From Chromatiaceae bacterium (GTDB lineage: Bacteria; Pseudomonadota; Gammaproteobacteria; SZUA-140), in contig QIJH01000145.1 in the NCBI GenBank assembly GCA_003232725.1, forward strand, positions 1-41,560: a stretch of DNA of 41,560 bases. The letters are read 5' to 3'. The position numbers were made by a program, and so were the translations under genes. The notes below the pieces were generated by a model that saw only the letters and a list, made by a program, of their open reading frames with translations, searched no databases and had not been told where the DNA came from. This document shows positions 18,915 to 31,178 of the stretch, in pieces (position 1 is the first letter of the stretch; the number at the start of each line of letters is the position of its first letter).

Positions 18915-20495
18915 TTAGTGGCGGAAGTGGCGCATGCCAGTAAAGACCATCGCCATGCCATGTTCGTTAGCAGCATCAATCACTTCCTGGTCTCGCATTG
19001 AACCGCCTGGCTGAATTACCGCAGTGATACCTGCTTCGGCTGCGGCATCAATACCATCACGGAACGGAAAGAAGGCATCGCTTGCCATGACGGACCCTTT
19101 CACTTGCAGGTTAGCATCGGCTGCCTTGATCGCGGCGATACGCGCACTATAGATACGGCTCATTTGGCCCGCACCAACGCCGATCGTGGTAAGCGCTTTG
19201 CTGTAGACAATGGCGTTAGACTTGACAAACTTCGCTACCTTCCAGCTGAATAGCAGGTCTCTCATCACTTCGTCAGAGGGCGCAATCCTGGTGACAATCT
19301 TAAGGTCATCTTTGGTGACCATTGCGATATCTGAGGTTTGCAGCAAGATGCCGCCATTTACTCGGCGGTAGTCGAGTGATACAGTGCGTTCTAACGGCCA
19401 TTCACCGCAGGCGAGCAGACGGACGTTTGCTTTCTCGGCGATAATCGCCAAGGCGCTCTTCGTTACAGAGGGGGCGATAATAACCTCAACAAACTGACGG
19501 TCGATAATCGCGCGTGCTGTTTCGGTGTCGAGTGGGCGATTAAAGGCGATGATGCCACCAAAGGCTGAGGTTGGGTCTGTTTTATAAGCACGATCGTAGG
19601 CATTGATCAGCGAACCGGCGATCGCAACACCACAGGGGTTGGCATGTTTTACGATCACACAGGCTGGTTTTTCAAATTGCTTAACGCACTCTAGGGCGGC
19701 ATCAGTATCGGCGATATTATTAAATGACAGCGCTTTGCCTTGTAGTTGTGCTGCTGTTGCAACGCAGGCCTCTTGCGCACGTGCTTCAATATAGAATGCT
19801 GCTTTTTGATGAGGGTTTTCACCGTAACGCATATCTTGTAATTTGATGAATTGCGCATTGAAGCTGTGCGGGAATGTCGCACGATTTTTATTTGAAACCC
19901 CGTTGTCGGTGATGCTACCCAGGTAATTGGCAATGGTGCTGTCGTAGGCGGCGGTATGCTCAAAGGCTTTAACTGCGAGTGAAAAACGACTGGCATGACT
20001 GAGACTGTTATCATTTTCAGCCATCTCTTCCAGTACCTCTGCGTAGTCGTTAACATCCACAACGATCGCGACATCTTTGTGGTTTTTAGCTGCTGCACGC
20101 ACCATGGTAGGCCCGCCAATATCGATGTTTTCAATCGCGAGCGGGAGGTCGCAGTCTGGTTTGGCGACGGTCTGTTCAAAGGGGTAGAGGTTTACCACGA
20201 CCAGATCAATCGGGGCGATGTTGTGTTCCGTCATCGCATCGCCATCAATCTCGCGACGGCCAAGAATACCGCCGTGAATCTTTGGATGCAGGGTCTTAAG
20301 GCGGCCATCCATCATCTCTGGAAAACCGGTGTGGTCGGAGACTTCAATCACCTTGACACCATTATCGGCAAGTAATTTGGCAGTGCCACCGGTAGAGAGT
20401 ATCTCTACCTTCATCGATTGCAAGCCCTGGGCAAATTCTAGAATGTTCGTTTTATCCGATACACTGATGAGTGCGCGTTTAATAGTCATGGGCAA
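18915..20495 (-). CDS. purH: Bifunctional AICAR formyltransferase/IMP cyclohydrolase
   Basis: [21 protein letters not shown] start, [22 protein letters not shown]-terminal MRHFRH. Confidence 0.98.
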   Translation of the reverse strand: MPMTIKRALISVSDKTNILEFAQGLQSMKVEILSTGGTAKLLADNGVKVIEVSDHTGFPEMMDGRLKTLHPKIHGGILGRREIDGDAMTEHNIAPIDLVVVNLYPFEQTVAKPDCDLPLAIENIDIGGPTMVRAAAKNHKDVAIVVDVNDYAEVLEEMAENDNSLSHASRFSLAVKAFEHTAAYDSTIANYLGSITDNGVSNKNRATFPHSFNAQFIKLQDMRYGENPHQKAAFYIEARAQEACVATAAQLQGKALSFNNIADTDAALECVKQFEKPACVIVKHANPCGVAIAGSLINAYDRAYKTDPTSAFGGIIAFNRPLDTETARAIIDRQFVEVIIAPSVTKSALAIIAEKANVRLLACGEWPLERTVSLDYRRVNGGILLQTSDIAMVTKDDLKIVTRIAPSDEVMRDLLFSWKVAKFVKSNAIVYSKALTTIGVGAGQMSRIYSARIAAIKAADANLQVKGSVMASDAFFPFRDGIDAAAEAGITAVIQPGGSMRDQEVIDAANEHGMAMVFTGMRHFRH

Positions 20496-20574
20496 TTGTG
20501 GTCTTTAGGTTGGGTGAAACAAACGAGATTGAATCGATAGCGAATCATCTGACTGTGATATCGATTCAGTTCGA

Positions 20575-20832
20575 TTAATTATTGAGGTTGTAAACTTCTA
20601 ATTTTTTGCGCAGTGTGCTGCGGTTGATGCCGAGGATCTCTGATGCTTTACTCTGATTGCCACGGGTGTAATCCAGTACGGCTTTGAGGAGTGGTTGTTC
20701 CACTTCATTCAGCACCATGCGGTAGAGATCGGCAGGCTGATGCCCATCGAGGTCGTGAAAATAGCGTTCCAGTGCACTATCGATACAAGCACTGATAGGT
20801 TGTTTGCGACGTTCCTGTTTGTCTGTGTTCAT
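20575..20832 (-). CDS. fis: DNA-binding protein Fis
   Basis: C-terminal HTH 'LYRMVLNEVEQPLLKAVLDYTRGNQSKASEILGINRSTLRKKLEVYNLN'; adjacent to dusB. Confidence 0.96.
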   Translation of the reverse strand: MNTDKQERRKQPISACIDSALERYFHDLDGHQPADLYRMVLNEVEQPLLKAVLDYTRGNQSKASEILGINRSTLRKKLEVYNLNN

Positions 20833-21848
20833 TATGCGGCGGCTTCTTCCAGGTTAGGTTGTTTTGACTTTTGATGTGCTGCTGCTTCTAGTTGTTCGAA
20901 AAATTCACGGGTGAGTGCCAGTTGTTGTTCGATGCTATCGACGCGATTGACTAACTGGCGGAATGCCCCGCCACCCGCCTGGCCTTTGCTATACCACGAG
21001 ATATGTTTGCGCGCCATGCGAATCCCGATGTACTCGCCATAAAACTCATAGAGGCGTTCAAGGTGGTCGAGCATAATGGTGCTTATTTCTTTGATAGATG
21101 GTTCAGTAAGGTGTTCGCCAGTCGTAAGATAATGGTTCATCGTATTGAAGATCCATGGTCTGCCCTGAGCAGCGCGGCCGATCATAATGGCATCGACGCG
21201 TGTCTGTTCAAATACCCATTTTGCCTTTTCAGGGGTGTTGATATCACCATTGGCGATCACCGGGATATTGATCGCCTCTTTGATCTGGCTGATGGTTTCG
21301 TACTCAGCCTCGCCGCGATAAGCGCAGGCGCGTGTACGACCGTGTACGGCGAGTGCCTGAACGCCTGCCTGTTCGGCAATTCGTGCAATGGCGACACCGT
21401 TGCGGTTTTCCAGATCCCAGCCAGTACGAATCTTTAGTGTCACCGGGATATCAATGGCGTTGACTACGGAGTCGAGAATGCGAGCGACGAGGTCTTCATT
21501 TTGCAATAGTGCGGAACCGGACATGACGTTACAGACTTTTTTGGCAGGACAGCCCATGTTGATATCGACGATTTGAGCGCCATTATCGGCATTGTGTTTG
21601 GCTGCTTCGGCCATCATCGCGGGGTCAGAACCGGCGATTTGCACAGAACGAGGCTCTGTCTCGCCATCGTGGTTAGCGCGTCGTAGCGTCTTCGCACTGC
21701 CGTACAGCAGTGAATTCGATGAGATCATCTCAGACACGGCCATGCCAGCGCCTAGCCGCTTGCAGAGCTGGCGGAATGGGCGATCCGTGACTCCCGCCAT
21801 GGGGGCGAGCATGAGGTTATTAGCGAGTTTATATGGTCCGATTTGCAT
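20832..21848 (-). CDS. dusB: tRNA-dihydrouridine synthase B (track start 21881; internal ATG at 21848 also plausible)
   Basis: MQIGPYKLANNLMLAPMAGVTDRPFRQLC, NMGCPAKKVCN, DAIMIGRAAQGRPWIF. Confidence 0.95.
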   Translation of the reverse strand: MQIGPYKLANNLMLAPMAGVTDRPFRQLCKRLGAGMAVSEMISSNSLLYGSAKTLRRANHDGETEPRSVQIAGSDPAMMAEAAKHNADNGAQIVDINMGCPAKKVCNVMSGSALLQNEDLVARILDSVVNAIDIPVTLKIRTGWDLENRNGVAIARIAEQAGVQALAVHGRTRACAYRGEAEYETISQIKEAINIPVIANGDINTPEKAKWVFEQTRVDAIMIGRAAQGRPWIFNTMNHYLTTGEHLTEPSIKEISTIMLDHLERLYEFYGEYIGIRMARKHISWYSKGQAGGGAFRQLVNRVDSIEQQLALTREFFEQLEAAAHQKSKQPNLEEAAA

Positions 21849-21974
21849 GTTCTTTAGCGCGATATTATTGATTTCCAGCACTTCGATCTGAGTCGATTGG
21901 AGGGAAATGCAGAGGCCACATGATACCTGCTCCAGGGATGCGGATAAAGCAGAAGTTGTTGCTTTTTTAATCGA

Positions 21975-22709
21975 TTATTTGAGCTCGAATTCGAAATTAA
22001 CGGCCTGTTTATCGGGGTCGATTAGTTCGAGGATGGCGCTTAATGGTTTGCTTGCCGGGAATCCGCTAATAATATCAATCTCTTGCGATAGGTATTCATC
22101 AGGGTGGAAGGCGCGGGTGGCGAGCAGAGTATGGTTGATGTCAAAAAAACTCAGTTTGAGTTGCGGATAAGGTTGGGTGAAGCTGGCGTTATTTTGCAGC
22201 GTGACATTGATCAAGAGTGCTCCGGTAACCGTTGGATGGCTACGAACATCACGATTAACGATGCTGATTTTATCCGCTGCACGCTGTAGTGAAAGCTGGC
22301 AATCGCTCAGCGCGCAAAAGTGTTCGAGCCATGGGCGTAATATTGGGTAGCCTTGTGCCAGTTTGTCGCTTAAGAAATAGCTTGCCTGAGTAAAGAGTAG
22401 TGCGCATAAGAGCATGCCAAGTACGCTCCAGGCCAGGATTGATGGCTTACCGGATGGGATGGCTATTGGTGGCGTGGGTCTGTCAGTGAGCTGGTAACTT
22501 TCGGCAATATTGTCATTGTTAAGGCGGTTGATGGACGATATCTCCAGGATTTCAGCCGGTTCACTGTTACTCAGGGGGTGTTTTGAGAGTGTGTAGAGTG
22601 CATTAAAGGTGTTGCTACACTTTCCGCACTGTACTTTGCCGCCGGCGGCAGTGAGATCCTGATCACTGATGCTGAAATTTGTGTGGCACTGTGGGCATTG
22701 GGTAAACAT
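21975..22709 (-). CDS. Zinc-ribbon/DUF3426 domain membrane protein
   Basis: N-terminal MFTQCPQCHTNFSISDQDLTAAGGKVQCGKCSNTFNAL, one TM segment, DUF3426-like C-terminus. Confidence 0.85.
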   Translation of the reverse strand: MFTQCPQCHTNFSISDQDLTAAGGKVQCGKCSNTFNALYTLSKHPLSNSEPAEILEISSINRLNNDNIAESYQLTDRPTPPIAIPSGKPSILAWSVLGMLLCALLFTQASYFLSDKLAQGYPILRPWLEHFCALSDCQLSLQRAADKISIVNRDVRSHPTVTGALLINVTLQNNASFTQPYPQLKLSFFDINHTLLATRAFHPDEYLSQEIDIISGFPASKPLSAILELIDPDKQAVNFEFELK

Positions 22710-22763
22710 CTATCTCTGTCATGTTCCTGTGGTCAATCTACGTTTAAAAAACGATCGGTGTTG

Positions 22764-23651
22764 TTAGTGTGCGTTACGGGTGGCGACAAGGCGTACCCAA
22801 CCCTCTTTTTCGGCTATGGGTTGAAACTCGAACCATTTTTCATAGGCGCTGGTGACCAGTGTTGCCTGTTCGCTTAAAATTCCCGATAGCACGATCATGC
22901 CGTTATGTTTTACCAGTGTCGAGAAATAATCGGTCAGTTCTATGATTGGGTTAGCGAGAATGTTAGCGAGCAGGCAGTCAACGGTTGATAACTCAGTGGC
23001 CTCATCGGCTAGTACCGTTGTGATCTTCGAGTCAACGCGGTTCTGGGCTGCATTGCTATTGGTGGCAAGTAGTGCTTGAGGATCAATATCGACTGCGTCA
23101 ATGGATGTTGCGCCACTCATGGCTGCACCAATGGCGAGAATGCCCGAGCCGCAGCCGAAGTCGATGACTGTTTTTCCACTGAGATTGTTTTGATCGATCC
23201 ACTCCAGGCAGAGAGCGGTGGTGGGGTGGGTGCCGGTGCCAAAGGCGAGGCCGGGATCGAGCATGATATTCAGGGCGTCGGGTTCTGGCGGTGTGGTTTC
23301 TGTTGGACAGATCCAAAGGCGCTCTCCAAAGCGCATTGGTTTGAATTCATCCATCCAGAGGCGTTCCCACTGCTGCTCTTTTAGCTTGGTGATGCGGTAA
23401 GGCGGCAGAGTAGAAAATAGTGCAGCTTGCTGAACTCGTGCGAGTACCGTATCAAAGTCAGTCCTGGCATCGAACAGACCAACCACGCAAGTACTGGCCC
23501 ATAGGTCGCTTGCATCCGCAGCGGCTTCATAGATTGGTGTGTCAGCACTGTCTTTGAATGTGACAGAGGCGGCGCCTGCTGCGCATAAAATATCTGAAAG
23601 TGTATCGACTTCTGTGGGTGATACATCAAATGTAAGTTCCTGCCACGGCAT
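22764..23651 (-). CDS. prmA: Ribosomal protein L11 methyltransferase
   Basis: MPWQELTFDV start; LDPGLAFGTGTHPTTALCLEWID and VIDFGCGSGILAIGAAMSGA. Confidence 0.95.
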   Translation of the reverse strand: MPWQELTFDVSPTEVDTLSDILCAAGAASVTFKDSADTPIYEAAADASDLWASTCVVGLFDARTDFDTVLARVQQAALFSTLPPYRITKLKEQQWERLWMDEFKPMRFGERLWICPTETTPPEPDALNIMLDPGLAFGTGTHPTTALCLEWIDQNNLSGKTVIDFGCGSGILAIGAAMSGATSIDAVDIDPQALLATNSNAAQNRVDSKITTVLADEATELSTVDCLLANILANPIIELTDYFSTLVKHNGMIVLSGILSEQATLVTSAYEKWFEFQPIAEKEGWVRLVATRNAH

Positions 23652-23814
23652 CGTTGGTTTTATCACGCTTCTGGTTATTGATAAGTTTTTATTGTACGCG
23701 CATGAGCAGGAGTATGGCGAACCTGATTTTATTGGCGTATGTTGAGAAGGGCGCAATGCTTTGCTTTGTAGTATTTAAAAGTCGCTGGTAAATGATGCGA
23801 TTGAGAGGTATGTG

Positions 23815-24057
23815 ATGAATGAGTTATTGACGTTATTGATGGCGGGCAGTTTTCTAGTGGTCGGTTGGCACTTTGTTAAACGACCTGAAGTGATTCAGCA
23901 GTGGGTGTTGCAGTTGCATCAGAAAAACCATCTCGTTGCAGAGATGAACCCGTTACGAAACTGGATTGATAAAAAGAGCTTTGTTATTGCTGTGCGTGTG
24001 TTGGGTATCCTCTCTCTTTTTAACTTTTTCATGTTATTAATGGTGCTGTTGCTGTGA
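23815..24057 (+). CDS. Small membrane protein of unknown function
   Basis: 81 aa ORF with N- and C-terminal hydrophobic helices; no family recognised. Confidence 0.55.
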   Translation: MNELLTLLMAGSFLVVGWHFVKRPEVIQQWVLQLHQKNHLVAEMNPLRNWIDKKSFVIAVRVLGILSLFNFFMLLMVLLL

Positions 24058-24213
24058 TTGTGAGATGAAATTGAATTTATTCAAATATTCTATTTTTAGG
24101 ATAGTTAACAGGTGATATTTAGCTAAAACAAAAATTGTAAAGGCCGATAATAATGATAAGGGTTGTGATTTTTCAGGGCTTTCCTCGTCCCGGTAACACA
24201 GGAGGCGTTTACA

Positions 24214-24567
24214 ATGAAAAAGGCAATAAACACACTTGTAGGATTGGCGTTGATGTTATTGGCAGGTAGCTCCCAGGCTTTCGAGAGCCATGTGGTTGGT
24301 ATGGCAGAAAGCAGTTGTTATGGGCAAGCGATGGTTGGAATGGATTCAGTGATTAATTCGCGTCTCGGTGTTCCTGCTGAACATGCATTAGGATTAAGCT
24401 TGAACTCATCGTTGCGTGTTGCGATGGGGGATGAATATTCTACTAGTATGCTTAACACTATTCTTGCAGCCTATCTTTGGGATGACACTCCGCATAGCTA
24501 TGCCATTAAGGTTTTCTATGACTGTGCTGCGCGTAGTAGCGTGCCATTGCAAAGCGCGAGTAATTGA
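24214..24567 (+). CDS. Small secreted protein of unknown function
   Basis: Signal peptide MKKAINTLVGLALMLLAGSSQA and an upstream aggagg SD. Confidence 0.7.
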   Translation: MKKAINTLVGLALMLLAGSSQAFESHVVGMAESSCYGQAMVGMDSVINSRLGVPAEHALGLSLNSSLRVAMGDEYSTSMLNTILAAYLWDDTPHSYAIKVFYDCAARSSVPLQSASN

Positions 24568-24638
24568 ACAAACGACAGCGATGCTAAACAAGCCAGGCAG
24601 CGATAGGCGACCTGGGTTTGGTTAGTTTCAGCAGTGGT

Positions 24639-25526
24639 CTATGACCGCTGTGTCGTTTTTTTGAGTAAAATGTCACCCCATTCATGACTCATTAAGCCGA
24701 TCAGAATCATTGCGGTGCCAAGCCACACTTCGACTCCAACACGCTCACTATTTAGTACATGACCAAGCAATAGCGCTAGTACCGGTGTGATTAACGTGAG
24801 CAATGTTGCGCGACTGGCTTCCATGTTTTTTAGTAGATAAAAAAACAGAATAAATCCAGCAACAGAACCAATGGCACCTAAATACACAGTGGCACTGAGT
24901 GCGCGCATCGGGATTTCAGTGGGCAGTTGGCCATCAAATAGCAACCATGTCAGCGCATAAAGTGGCGTTGAGATAATCAATGCCCCAGTGGTGACTGCAA
25001 CAGGCGATAAGCCTGCATTGGTGCGTTTAAGCCATACCGTACTTACCGCAGTCAGGATGACCGAAAGCAGTATTGCACAGGTGCCTTGTGTTGCCTTTTC
25101 ATTGAGTGAAAAGTCAGCGCCAAAGACAACGACCAGCCCTGCCACGGCCAATATCAGGCCGGTGATCCTTGTCGGGGTAAATTTGCTTTCACCTAAACAG
25201 ATGACCGCCAAAACGCCTGTCACAATGGGTGTTAATCCAAATAGCACAGAGATGACCCCGGATGGAATGAACTGCGCCCCCCAGTAGACAGATAACATTG
25301 CACCGTAAATACTTAGCGCGGCTGCAAGGTATGCATGACGGGCAGGCTTATGCCAGGGTAATGGAATGTTCATTGCTTTGACGATTAGCAGGCATAACAC
25401 GGTGCCTAGCACCATTCTACTGAAGACGCTAAAAAGGTAGCCTTGACCTTCGCTGCTCCATTGAATGGCGAGTGGCGTGGTTGACCAGATGAGAACGACG
25501 GCCGCAAAGGCGGCGGGAACTTGCAC
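24639..25526 (-). CDS. DMT/EamA family transporter
   Basis: ~10 hydrophobic segments in two EamA-like halves (PSGVISVLFGLTPIVTGVLAV; LGAIGSVAGFILFFYLLK). Confidence 0.87.
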   Translation of the reverse strand: MQVPAAFAAVVLIWSTTPLAIQWSSEGQGYLFSVFSRMVLGTVLCLLIVKAMNIPLPWHKPARHAYLAAALSIYGAMLSVYWGAQFIPSGVISVLFGLTPIVTGVLAVICLGESKFTPTRITGLILAVAGLVVVFGADFSLNEKATQGTCAILLSVILTAVSTVWLKRTNAGLSPVAVTTGALIISTPLYALTWLLFDGQLPTEIPMRALSATVYLGAIGSVAGFILFFYLLKNMEASRATLLTLITPVLALLLGHVLNSERVGVEVWLGTAMILIGLMSHEWGDILLKKTTQRS

Positions 25527-25562
25527 GGTTATATTTCCATATTTTCTTTAGGTTTAAAAACA

Positions 25563-25598
25563 AAAAAGGCCGCGGAATTTTCATTCAGCGGCCTTTTT
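25563..25598. terminator. Bidirectional Rho-independent terminator-like hairpin
   Basis: AAAAAGGCCGC-ggaattttcattca-GCGGCCTTTTT. Confidence 0.85.
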
Positions 25599-25776
25599 GA
25601 GAAAACAGATTGATGGGGGTTATTGTTACATCAGGTTCTCTGTTTTCAGGCGCGCATGATTAATCGCCACCAGCCATTTAGGCTGCTGGACGCGAATGAC
25701 GCACATCGGTTTGTTCAGAGTTCTGTTCATGACGCGCAGTCTGCCAGTGAAGTGAGTCGAAGTCAATAAAAGCGAG

Positions 25777-26472
25777 CTAGCGCGAATGGTTGCTAGCGGT
25801 ACGGGCAAGCTGAGCGGCATCTTGAATGATTGATGCATGGCCGTTACGAAATGCAGTCGCAAGCTCATCTGGTGTTCTATCGGGTGCTTTTCTACCATCG
25901 CGGTCGATGAATAGATAGATACTCGTGACGGGGTTTACCCAGGTAAAGCGAGCTTTGAGCGTTGCTGAATCAGGGTAGTTGAATTCGAGCCAGCTGCCTT
26001 TAGGTAATGTGTTAGCCATCTGACTATATTCATCTTCTGCATGTTGATTGGTTGTTGGTGGTTTAGGCATCGTTTCCTCCAGAGGCTTCTGTTGAGGGGA
26101 TGATTGGGTTAGCTGTTCGATGCCCGCAAGGGCTGCATTTGTAAATATAGTGGCCGACTGGCTGTTGGGCTGTGATTGAATTTCAGCTTTGATAGTGGCC
26201 AGAAACTGCTTTTTGAAGTCGCTTTTAGACTTGCTTCGGCTACTATAAAGTTCTTGTAGCGCGCTGAAGTAGAGACGGCGCAGTTCGTGTTCATCAGCCT
26301 GGTCGGCCATTTGATAGAGGGTTTCGCTAAGACCATCAATGATTAACATGAAATGCTCGGAAAAACGCTCTGCTGCAGCCAGGCACTGTTCCTGGAGCGC
26401 TCTGCTGGAGATGGACGGTTGAGCATCTTGTGGGCGCTTGAGTAAAGCGGAGGAGTCTCTATCTGATGTCAT
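25777..26472 (-). CDS. DUF1631-like protein (short form)
   Basis: C-terminal 'LPKGSWLEFNYPDSATLKARFTWVNPVTSIYLFIDRDGRK' resembles DUF1631 C-termini. Confidence 0.6.
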   Translation of the reverse strand: MTSDRDSSALLKRPQDAQPSISSRALQEQCLAAAERFSEHFMLIIDGLSETLYQMADQADEHELRRLYFSALQELYSSRSKSKSDFKKQFLATIKAEIQSQPNSQSATIFTNAALAGIEQLTQSSPQQKPLEETMPKPPTTNQHAEDEYSQMANTLPKGSWLEFNYPDSATLKARFTWVNPVTSIYLFIDRDGRKAPDRTPDELATAFRNGHASIIQDAAQLARTASNHSR

Positions 26473-26641
26473 AATTCTAGCCCTGAAAATGTAAAATCCC
26501 TAGCTGGTGTAGCTATTTATAGCAAAATTATTTACCTTTTATTGTGACTTCACCCTCAATAATTCTATTTAGCGAGCGATATCATAAAATATATGTTGTG
26601 TGTGACGGTACGCGCGTAGCGCTTAAATTTTGGAGAATTGA

Positions 26642-27538
26642 GTGAGCGAGATGAATGTTCTTAAATATCAAGAGGATGTGGCTGCAAGTAAGGTTTCATC
26701 ACGTTGGCTCGGTGAAGTGTCAGGTCTGGTTTCTCCACCTGATGTCTATGTGAAGATATTCGACCTAATGGAGTCTCCAACGGCTACCGCAGACGATATG
26801 GGGCAGATTATTAGTCAGGATCCCAGTCTGACGGTGCGTCTGCTTAAAATCGTCAACAGCCCTTTTTACAACTTTAGTTCGCGCATCGATACCGTTTCAC
26901 GCGCCGTGGCAGTAGTGGGGCTGCGTGAGCTTTACAGTCTGGTGGTGGCGGTATCAGCCGTAAAATCTTTTTCTGCTATTCCTAATGACGTGGTTAATAT
27001 GGATACCTTCTGGCGACATAGTATCTACTGCGGCATCATTTCCCGCCTGCTGGCCAAACGCTGTAACGTGTTGCATACCGAACGCCTGTTTATTGCGGGA
27101 TTATTGCATGATATCGGTAGTTTGGTTATTTATAACCGTGTGCCTGATATTGCGAAACGAATGCTGGATACCGCTAATGGCGATGAAGAGATGCTTTTTG
27201 CGATAGAGTCTGAGGAGCTGGGTTTTAGCCATGCAGATCTAGGTGGGGAATTGCTAAAACAGTGGACATTGCCCGAGAGTTTACAGGAAGCGGTTGCTTT
27301 TCATCACCAACCAGGGGGAGCCAAAGGAGCCAAGATGGAGGCCGCGATTGTGCATATTGCGAATGTATTGGCTAACCAATCGGAATTGGGGGCTTTTTGT
27401 GAAGTTAAGGTGCCTGAGACAGAGATTGATGGCGCGGCATGGCTTGCGACGGGGTTGAAGAAAGATAAATTTGATCGTGAAGGCATTATCGGAGAAGCCG
27501 GTATTCAGTTTGTTGAGACGGCAAGCCTCTTCTGGTAG
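26642..27538 (+). CDS. HDOD domain protein
   Basis: ISQDPSLTVRLLKIVNSPFYNFSSRIDTVSRAVAVVGLREL and HTERLFIAGLLHDIGSLVIY. Confidence 0.92.
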   Translation: MSEMNVLKYQEDVAASKVSSRWLGEVSGLVSPPDVYVKIFDLMESPTATADDMGQIISQDPSLTVRLLKIVNSPFYNFSSRIDTVSRAVAVVGLRELYSLVVAVSAVKSFSAIPNDVVNMDTFWRHSIYCGIISRLLAKRCNVLHTERLFIAGLLHDIGSLVIYNRVPDIAKRMLDTANGDEEMLFAIESEELGFSHADLGGELLKQWTLPESLQEAVAFHHQPGGAKGAKMEAAIVHIANVLANQSELGAFCEVKVPETEIDGAAWLATGLKKDKFDREGIIGEAGIQFVETASLFW

Positions 27539-27620
27539 AGCCTCTGTCAATGGATGATTATTCGATGCTCTGCATCAGGATAGTCTTCCAATCTAATACT
27601 TTTCTCATGCTAGACTAAGC

Positions 27621-27660
27621 AGCGCACAATGTGCGCTCCTGTTTAATTGTATTAAACAGG
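27621..27660 (+). promoter_or_regulatory. Two directly abutting perfect hairpins/palindromes upstream of a secreted-protein gene
   Basis: AGCGCACA-A-TGTGCGCT (27621-27637) immediately followed by CCTGTTTAA-TTGTA-TTAAACAGG (27638-27660). Confidence 0.6.
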
Positions 27661-27697
27661 ATCGTTACCTATTTTAGCGGAATGGTTTTAATTAGTA

Positions 27698-28327
27698 GTG
27701 AGGATTGTTGTGAGCTTATCCAGATCGATTATAGCGCCATTTTCATTGGCGGCTGCCATGGTTGTTATCGCATCTCCGCTAAATGCCGGTGTGGTGATTG
27801 AAAGTGTTAATAAACATCAAATGCATAGCAAGGTTAGTATTGAGGCAACGCGTGCGCGAATCGATAGCGGTTCGGCTGATGATTATCTGTTAATGGATCT
27901 CGCCAGCGGCAAGACTTACACCGTGAATCATCTCGAAGGGGTAGTGATCGACCTTGAGTCGGCCGTTGCCACCAGCGAACATATTACCAGCGCCATCAAA
28001 GATCGCATGATGCCGAAGGTTGAACTGTTAAAGCAGGGTGAAGGCCCGCTGGTGAATGGTTTTGCTACAGTTCATTATCGCGTGATGATTAACGACACCA
28101 TTCACTGCTCTGATGAGTACCTGGCACCAACAGCGACTGAAAACGAGCTTGTGAAAAACTTTGTCGCGGCGATGGCGCGTGGCTCCGATGGAGTGGATAG
28201 CATCATCATGGCATCACTGTTTGGCGAAGAGCAGATGTGTGAGGCCGCAGCCGATATTGTGGATGATGAATACGCTGAGAAAGGTTTACCAATGCGTTCA
28301 GTAGATAAGGTCAACATAGCATGTTAA
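27698..28327 (+). CDS. Secreted/periplasmic protein, possibly DUF4412-like
   Basis: GTG start, signal peptide ending LNAG, 209 aa; overlaps the next ORF. Confidence 0.7.
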   Translation: MRIVVSLSRSIIAPFSLAAAMVVIASPLNAGVVIESVNKHQMHSKVSIEATRARIDSGSADDYLLMDLASGKTYTVNHLEGVVIDLESAVATSEHITSAIKDRMMPKVELLKQGEGPLVNGFATVHYRVMINDTIHCSDEYLAPTATENELVKNFVAAMARGSDGVDSIIMASLFGEEQMCEAAADIVDDEYAEKGLPMRSVDKVNIAC

Positions 28328-28545
28328 CCAATGACGAGATGACGATCCCTGCTGGTTATGAGTTGTTGAGTCGTGCTGAGATGCGTAAGCGCCTTGCTGA
28401 TCGAGTGAAGCCCATTCAGGATCAGATCGATGCGATGCCTGAGATCAATATGGATGAAGTGATACAGCAGCAGCGTGATATGCAACAGCGTATGCGTGAC
28501 GCATCGAAAGAATTGAAGGGTGGTTTGAAAACAGGTTTTGAATAA
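28321..28545 (+). CDS. Small coiled-coil protein of unknown function
   Basis: 74 aa, overlaps the upstream stop by 7 nt, charged helical composition. Confidence 0.55.
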   Translation: MLTNDEMTIPAGYELLSRAEMRKRLADRVKPIQDQIDAMPEINMDEVIQQQRDMQQRMRDASKELKGGLKTGFE

Positions 28546-28605
28546 ATAAAGCGGTAGCAGAATAGTACCGTCGTTATTATTCATATCATTTGAAGGGGAG
28601 AAAAA

Positions 28606-29839
<1,234 letters not shown>

Positions 29840-29849
29840 ATAACATCGC

Positions 29850-31052
29850 TTATTTTTTGGCTGGTTTGACTTGCTCGGCGGCGTGGCCTGCACGCTGTCG
29901 AGCATCGTTAGTGTTGTTGCTATAGGCTAACGCAACACCCATGCGGCGTTGTTTAAACGCCTCTGGTTTGCCAAATAATCGAAGATCAGTTTGAGCATCC
30001 TGTAACGCACTATCAACCCCTTCAAAGGCAATGCCTTTTTCATCCATTGTGCCGTAGATTACCGCGCTAGCCGCGGCGACGACATTCATCTCAACCGATA
30101 CCGGCAGACCCAAAATGGCGCGCGCATGTAGTTCAAATTCATTTTGATACTGGCTACTCATCGTCACCATGCCGGTATCATGTGGGCGCGGGCTTACCTC
30201 GCTAAACCACACCTGATCACCTTTGATGAAAAACTCAACGCCAAAGATGCCGCGGCCGCCGAGATTAGCGGTCACAGCAGCGGCAATTTCCTGCGCGCGA
30301 TGCAGAGCCTTTTCAGTCATCTGTTGTGGTTGCCAGCTTTCGACATAATCACCGTTAACCTGACGATGGCCGATTGGTGCACAGAAGTGAGTTTCAATCT
30401 CGCCATTGCGGTTATATGCGCGTACGGTTAGCAATGTGATCTCGAAATCAAATTCGATCATCTCTTCAACGATCACGCGTCCGCCTTTGATACGGCCGCC
30501 ACTCATCGCATAGTTCCATGCGGCTTCAATTTCTTCTGGCTCATTGATGGTAGATTGCCCCTTACCCGATGATGACATTACCGGTTTAACGATGCAGGGG
30601 TAACCGACGCCGCCATCAATTGCCATACGAAGCCCATTAAGGCTCTCGGCAAAGGCGTAACGTGAAGTTGGTAATGCAAGTTCTTCGGCCGCGAGTTTAC
30701 GAATTCCTTCGCGGTTCATCGTGAGTTGTGTGGCGCGCGCGGTAGGGATCACCTCAGCGATGCCATCGGCTTCAATTTCTGCCAGTATGTCGGTCGCAAT
30801 CGCCTCGATTTCCGGCACGATGATATCCGGCTTTTCCTGTTCAATCAGTGCACGCAGTTGTGCTGGATTGGCCATGTTAATTACGTGTGCACGGTGTGCC
30901 ACCTGGTGGCCAGGTGCATTCGCATAGCGATCTACTGCAATGGTCTCAACGCCAAGGCGTTGTAATGCAATAATCACTTCTTTACCAAGTTCGCCGCTGC
31001 CAAGCAGCATCACGCGGGTTGCAGTGGTGGATAAGGGGGTACCTATTTTCAT
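29850..31052 (-). CDS. purT: Formate-dependent phosphoribosylglycinamide formyltransferase 2
   Basis: [57 protein letters not shown]. Confidence 0.97.
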   Translation of the reverse strand: MKIGTPLSTTATRVMLLGSGELGKEVIIALQRLGVETIAVDRYANAPGHQVAHRAHVINMANPAQLRALIEQEKPDIIVPEIEAIATDILAEIEADGIAEVIPTARATQLTMNREGIRKLAAEELALPTSRYAFAESLNGLRMAIDGGVGYPCIVKPVMSSSGKGQSTINEPEEIEAAWNYAMSGGRIKGGRVIVEEMIEFDFEITLLTVRAYNRNGEIETHFCAPIGHRQVNGDYVESWQPQQMTEKALHRAQEIAAAVTANLGGRGIFGVEFFIKGDQVWFSEVSPRPHDTGMVTMSSQYQNEFELHARAILGLPVSVEMNVVAAASAVIYGTMDEKGIAFEGVDSALQDAQTDLRLFGKPEAFKQRRMGVALAYSNNTNDARQRAGHAAEQVKPAKK

Positions 31053-31178
31053 TTTTACAGTCCTGTTAGCGGAAATAATGGCTATAGTTTGATGATGATA
31101 ACGGTTATCCCTGTTAATGAAAACGCGCAGCCGTTACAATGCGCCAACTTATACAGAAAGATCGCGTGGAGGTCGAAA

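Noticed and set aside
25626-25898. 90-aa minus-strand ORF overlapping the DUF1631-like gene end
   Set aside because: Its C-terminal stretch (NKPMCVIRVQQPKWLVAINHARLKTENLM) looks faintly protein-like, but most of the ORF is antiparallel frame overlap with no SD or known family. A short gene or a frameshifted tail cannot be decided by eye.
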